Source: Haematococcus lacustris | Taxonomy: Eukaryota; Chlorophyta; Chlorophyceae; Chlamydomonadales; Haematococcaceae | Assembly (NCBI GenBank): GCA_030144725.1 | Contig: JASKMD010000024.1 | Span: forward strand, 5,105,345 to 5,169,344 | Reading direction: 5' to 3' | Length of the DNA: 64,000 nt | In this document: in pieces, positions 46,311-64,000 of the stretch | Position numbering within the stretch: the first letter of the stretch is position 1 | Layout of the letters: the number at the start of each line of letters is the position of its first letter | The notes under the pieces: model-generated | Told to the model about the DNA's origin: nothing | What the model saw: only the letters and a program-made list of their open reading frames with translations | Databases searched by the model: none | Translations under genes and position numbers: made by a program

Positions 46311-46689
46311 ACCGGGCAAGGTGATAAGACCCGCCATCATATTCTGATCACTCGCAGCCAGCAAAAGGCAAGTCACTGTCGAAGAGGGGCACCATCTGCG
46401 GCCAGCCGCAAACGATGCAACATCAGCTGCGCTGTCGTCATCGTCACCCCTCAACAATACAGTAACCCTTTGCGAGCCTCAATGTTCGGGCTCGTGGACG
46501 TTCACCCGTCACAATAAGCGGGTGGCTCTGTTTTAGCGGCTAGCTCCACTAAAGAGGCTGGCTCCGTAAGGACGCGGCTTGCTAGGAATCGGCTAGCTCC
46601 ACAAGGAGCAAAGGGTGGGAGGTCGACACCGCAGCAGACACTGGCGGTCACACCGCGATGACCCCTCGCCGGCATTGCCGCGACCGGTG
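46311..46689. other. Sequence between transposon and CRNKL1-like stop
   Basis: No gene was recognised. The part next to 46690 is likely the 3' UTR of the splicing-factor gene. Confidence 0.5.
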
Positions 46690-59745
<13,056 letters not shown>

Positions 59746-60844
59746 GGTTGCGCTGCTGATTGGTCCTCAGGTTTACACGTTATGATTGGAGGCTGTGTGC
59801 ATTACTTGCATCGCAAGTAGCGGATTCTGCAGTTGCGTCATTTTGTATGCATGAGCATGGCATAAACTACCGTCAACATCGCGCAGGCCTGTACTTCATT
59901 CATTTGGCTGGCGGTTTTCCTAGCACTCCAGCATCACTAGCTGACGCTATGCCTCGGCGAAAGGGGGGCCAGCAAATGCGCCAGACCTGCAATCCCAGGA
60001 GCGTTGTCTGTCTAATGTCAATACTTCTGTGTGAGGTTGTGCTATACGAACTTGTGGAAATCGAACAAGACGTCCATCACCGTGCCTCAGACCCCCAGCA
60101 CCAAAACCCATAGGTACCCCTGCACAGCATACGGCATTCTGATGGTGCACTGGTAGATTAGTCACCTAACTGGCTGGCATTGTGTGTGTTCAAGAGTGCA
60201 AGAGGAGCCCACCCCACGGCCGCCTTGCCATGGAGCTGCCCAACTGTGCCTACTGTACTGGGCTGGCAAGTTGGTCCTCAATGTTGGCTACGCTGGCTGC
60301 GGGTCTTGCAAAAGCTGTTGCGCGCCCACCTCAAGCATGCATCAGTGATGGGGAGGGTAGTTGGGCAGCTGGCAACATGCTGCACACGAGCATGCACAAG
60401 GTGAGTATGGTCATGCTAGGCAGAAGACCATTACTGCAACAGTTACTCCTCCCTCAGCGCGGTTGTGCTTAACCTACAATCTGATCATAACCCAATGACG
60501 CTGACTACGCAGCTATACCCTCCCTTGCCATCAACAGCTCGTGGCATTGGGGCTCCAAACCTGGATACTGGCTGCCCCCACTTGTCCATAACCATCTCTT
60601 ACTCTTCACCTTCACATACCTGCAGTTACTCCTCCCTCACTGAGTCGGGGTTAGGATTAGGGTTGCCGTTAGGGTTAGCTTCAAGGTGCCTCAGCCTAAG
60701 TCATGCAATCTTCACTATACAGTCAGTAGCAAGTATTCACTTGGAAACTGTTCAGTAACAAACAGTAGGTTCTACAAACAAGTTATACTGTGTAGCTTTT
60801 TTGAGTTTGTGCTACCCTAACAGCTATCCTAATAGCCTCAGGCA
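59746..60844. other. Region between two divergent genes
   Basis: It separates the minus-strand CRNKL1-like start (59745) from the plus-strand start at 60845, so both promoters probably lie here. An ORF near 60182-60410 (CAYCTGLASW) could be a small exon but has no supporting domain. A short degenerate TTAGGG tract is at 60650-60680. Confidence 0.5.
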
Positions 60845-63602
60845 ATGACAAATTCAGCGGACGGCGATGCCGCAGCTATAGCAAGGCTTGTCGCCCGGGT
60901 GGCGGAACTAGAGGATCGGCTATACCGCCAAGAGCTCGCCGCACCCGTGACACAAACACGAGCAGGTGGAATGGCAAGTGTGCAAGTCTGGTCGTCGCTG
61001 GTCGCAACAGGGTCGTTGCTTTGCCTCTCTGTAGCTGGAGAGCGTCGCACTACTCAAGAAGCGCCACAGCCTGCCAAAACAGCTTCTCGGGAGTCTGGTA
61101 TCCTCTCCGCGCTTAAAGAGGGTCTCAGGCAGCTAGAGGAGAGCGCTGCACAGGCGCCAGCTCGGGTTGTATACTATGAGCCGGAGCTGGCCAGTCACAG
61201 CGTGCAAGCCGGTCATAATGGGCCCATGGACTGGCTCAAAGGGTTTGCCATTGGAGCTCCATTACCCAAGCCAGCGAACACGCCATCCCAGCAAACACCC
61301 ATCAAAATCAACCCTGTGCAGCAACAGCAGCCTGGGGTTCAGCAGTCAGCAAATGTCAGTGAGGGGGGCATTGCCACTCCGTCATGTGGGCCCCTGCAGC
61401 GGCGCTGCTCTGACAGCAGCCACACATCAAGGCAGTCAGACACCAGCCTCTGCGATAGCATTCCTTCTACAAGCTCAGCACCCCCCCTTGGACAGCCTGT
61501 CACTGACACAGCAGCTGTTGAAGCTCAGTCTGGTACCACGCCATTGCAACCGCACCAGGTAAGCTTTTTTCTGTATCAATTCACTTGCCTGAACCCTGCA
61601 ATCAACTCATCTTCATCTATAGTAGACAGTGTGGGTGTGAGCACAGCTTCTGCACAGCTTCATAGACCACACTGCCTCACTCAGCTTCCAAAAGTGTGGC
61701 GACAGCGCCATGACCTACCTGGTAGCCCATGTAGAGCACCGTCAGCTGACAGGCATGAGAGGGCTCCCTCCCTACTGGACAGCCCCCTGTGGCACAGCAC
61801 CTCAGGCATGCATCCTGTAAGCATCTTGTGCGGCATGCTCAACACTGTAGCTGTAGGCCCTGGCATGCATAGCATCACTGGCACCATCACCCTCATGTGG
61901 CAATCACCAAGCTATGCAGCTGCTGCAATATGTAGGCTGTTGACAAGGTGAAGAAGCACGTCATGTATGTGGCAACCTGCGTTGTGTGCCATCGTACCCT
62001 ACAGTAGCTCGCCATGGCTCTTGCCGCCCTGCAATGCACCTGCGCCTGCCTCTGCAGACAAGGCCAGCAGGGGGCTCGGACTGGTTCAGCAACCTGTTTA
62101 GACGGGACCGCCCAGTGCTGGACAGCGCCAGGCCAGACAATACGCACCTCACACGCAACGATCAAGCGACCTCCAGCAAACTCAGCCAGCCAGAGGGTTA
62201 CTACCGGTGAGGCCCTGCCTGCATGCACCCCTGCATACACTCCCTGGGGTTTGCGTTTGGTAAGCCACAGCACCTCCCCCATCAGCCCCTTGGGTAACCA
62301 GTACCATGATGGGCCCCTCACTAGCGGTGGTGTTTTATTGTTTTGGGTTTACCTGGCACGCACATGGCATGGCCACCTTCCACCTTCCCTGTTGCCTGAC
62401 CCCTGTGACAGTGCTGCAGCCTAGAATTGGAACGACACACATGCTCTGTTGTCAGCTCTTGTATGCTGTCGTATGCTCTGCAAGCTCTGTATGCTCTTGT
62501 ATGCTGTAGCATGCTGTTGATGTCTGTAGCTCTGTATGCTCTGTATGCTCTTGTATTCTGTTGTATGCTCTGTTGATGACAGCTGGGTGGGGGGTCCCTG
62601 GCATACACTGCTGTTAAAACATGCTGTTGCTGCTGTGCCTTTGGTGAGCGGTCTCGCAGCCTCTTGTAGCCCAGCTCAGGGTGTTCCTTGCCCTTGGCTG
62701 GCAGTTCACCCCAGCTGGAGCCATCCGCTCTCCCCCATGTGCTGCATGTGTCCCTGGTGTCCCTGTCCAGCCACCCACCCACCGGCCTGGCGGCAGTGCT
62801 GCCTGCCACATGCGACCAAGCCTTGGTCAGTTTGTCCAGGGACCAGCCTAGTGTGGGCCTGCAGCCCCTGTGCAAGCTGTGTAGCTCCTGTACCTGTGTA
62901 GCTCGTGTGTGTCTTGTGTGCCTCCTCTCAGACGTTTCCTGCTCCTGTCGTCTCCTGCTTGTAACGTTTGCATTCAAGCAGGTATGTTTATGACCCTGTG
63001 GATGTAGCCGCTGAAATGGAGGTGACAGCTCGGGTGCGCAAGGCAGCTGCAGAGGCCCTGATGGAGGCCCAGGAGCGCATCAAGGCAGCAGAGGAAGCCC
63101 AGGCAGCCATGCAGCAGCAGCTGGTGCAGGCTGAGCAGCTAAAGCAGGTGGGCCGTGCAGGTGATAGCTGGGGGTCATGACAGCCAGGCTGTGGGCCTGA
63201 TGACCTCCTCCTGGCTACGCTGCAGGAGATAGCGAAGCTCAAGGCAGAGAATGAAGCCACGCTGTTGCAGCGGCGGGCCCAGCAGGATGCTGTCATAGCA
63301 GTCAATACGGAGCTGGAGAGCATGCAGGCAGCGCAGCAGAGCCTGCAGCAGGAGCTGGAGACAATGCGCACCCAGGTGCGAGCTGCCACTGACGCCATGC
63401 GGTGTCATGGTGGCCGGCACAGCATGGGATGCATGCACAGGTGGCCTGGCTTGCAAACCTCTTTCTAAGACTAAGCTGGTAGTGCAGTGTATTGCAAACG
63501 CCTGTGCATTCTGCAGACCAGCATCTGGCAGAATGCAAGCAGCGGGGAGAGCGAGAAGCTGAAGCAAGAGAACGCCCTGCTGCGCAACCAGATGCAGAGC
63601 AG
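60845..63602 (+). CDS. Hypothetical coiled-coil protein, 5' part
   Basis: Five exons join in phase: 60845-61558 (from ATG), 62058-62206, 62982-63147, 63226-63375 and 63517-63602 (ending at a GTCAGC donor, so the gene continues beyond the window). The N-terminus has a short heptad stretch (IARLVARVAELEDRLYRQE), then disordered S/T/Q/P-rich sequence. Exon 2 carries GSDWFSNLFRRDRP. Exons 3-5 form a clear coiled coil (RVRKAAAEALMEAQERIKAA, KLKQENALLRNQMQ). I do not recognise the family. The W-x-x-x-LF-R motif followed by YYRYVYDP vaguely recalls the C-terminal part of Sec16-like proteins, but that is weak. Confidence 0.6.
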
Positions 63603-64000
63603 GTCAGCACCTCCCGTCTGGCTCCCCCTCGGTAGTTGCACCCTCAGTATGATTGCACCCTGGGTGGCCCTGCCGCCCTGCCTCCCCTGCCAAGCTGCCC
63701 CTCCCCACGTGCCACTGCTGAGCCAACCTACTGGCCTGCTGGGACGGCCATGCCGACCACTTTGGCACCCTCCTCAGCCTTGCCTTGTCACCAGTCCCAG
63801 CTCTCTGGGTTGTCACCCAGCTTGTCGACTCCAACCCCCGACCCTGATGTAGTCGCCGTTTGGCAGCAGTGGATGTCGGCAGCAGTGGGCAACAGTCGGG
63901 CTGACAACCACACAAGTGAAATGGCACTAGGGTCATACTTGAGCCTGCAGCACTACGGAATCCGTCATGTTGGGGGTAAATGCACTGGTGTGGTAACCTC

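Overview
The window is nuclear DNA of a eukaryote, most likely a chlamydomonadalean (volvocine-side) green alga. The genes are GC-rich and broken into many short exons by repeat-packed introns. Interstitial telomere-like tracts are TTAGGG, the type I recall being reported for some Chlamydomonadales, including the Haematococcus/Stephanosphaera side. The species is not proven by the sequence. There are no bacterial operons, rRNA genes, canonical tRNA genes or CRISPR arrays. Two gaps of exactly 500 N (18501-19000, 36870-37369) are assembly placeholders.

Layout. 1-660 is a long CTG array. 1.1-1.5 kb may hold a decayed transposase remnant. 4.4-5.9 kb encodes a small multi-exon membrane protein (+). 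6385-7413 and 7833-7995 are two related hAT-like elements, each with a perfect 8-bp target duplication. About 8.5-18.5 kb (+) looks like the N-terminal part of a cyclic-nucleotide phosphodiesterase gene with a Q-rich coiled coil, cut by the first gap. 19.8-22.2 kb is mini- and microsatellite. 22.2-23.0 kb is the 3' end of a LINE-type retrotransposon ORF.

23188-36868 is a Ty3/gypsy chromovirus on the minus strand. Its two 237-bp LTRs are identical and it has PBS, PPT, gag, protease, RT, RNase H, integrase and chromodomain. Two elements are nested inside its pol gene. One is a 2709-bp non-autonomous Helitron (30033-32741) inserted exactly between A and T. The other is a 4579-bp CACTA-like element (24809-29387) with imperfect TIRs and a GG duplication. 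Removing both on paper returns one continuous frame, apart from an in-frame TAG between gag and pol.

37.4-44.0 kb (+) is a multi-exon gene with TPR-like segments. 44387-46302 is a transposon with 407-bp, about 99% identical TIRs and an 8-bp target duplication. 46690-59745 (-) is a complete 19-exon Crooked-neck/CRNKL1/Clf1 splicing-factor gene of 715 codons. Its introns hold most of the tandem repeats here, including about 365 units of sense-strand CCTG. 60845 to the window end (+) is the 5' part of a coiled-coil protein gene.

The most interesting theme is that three separate non-autonomous DNA transposons each carry a private minisatellite array. The CACTA-like element has arrays of a perfect 18-bp palindrome near both ends, arranged as transposase-binding sites would be.
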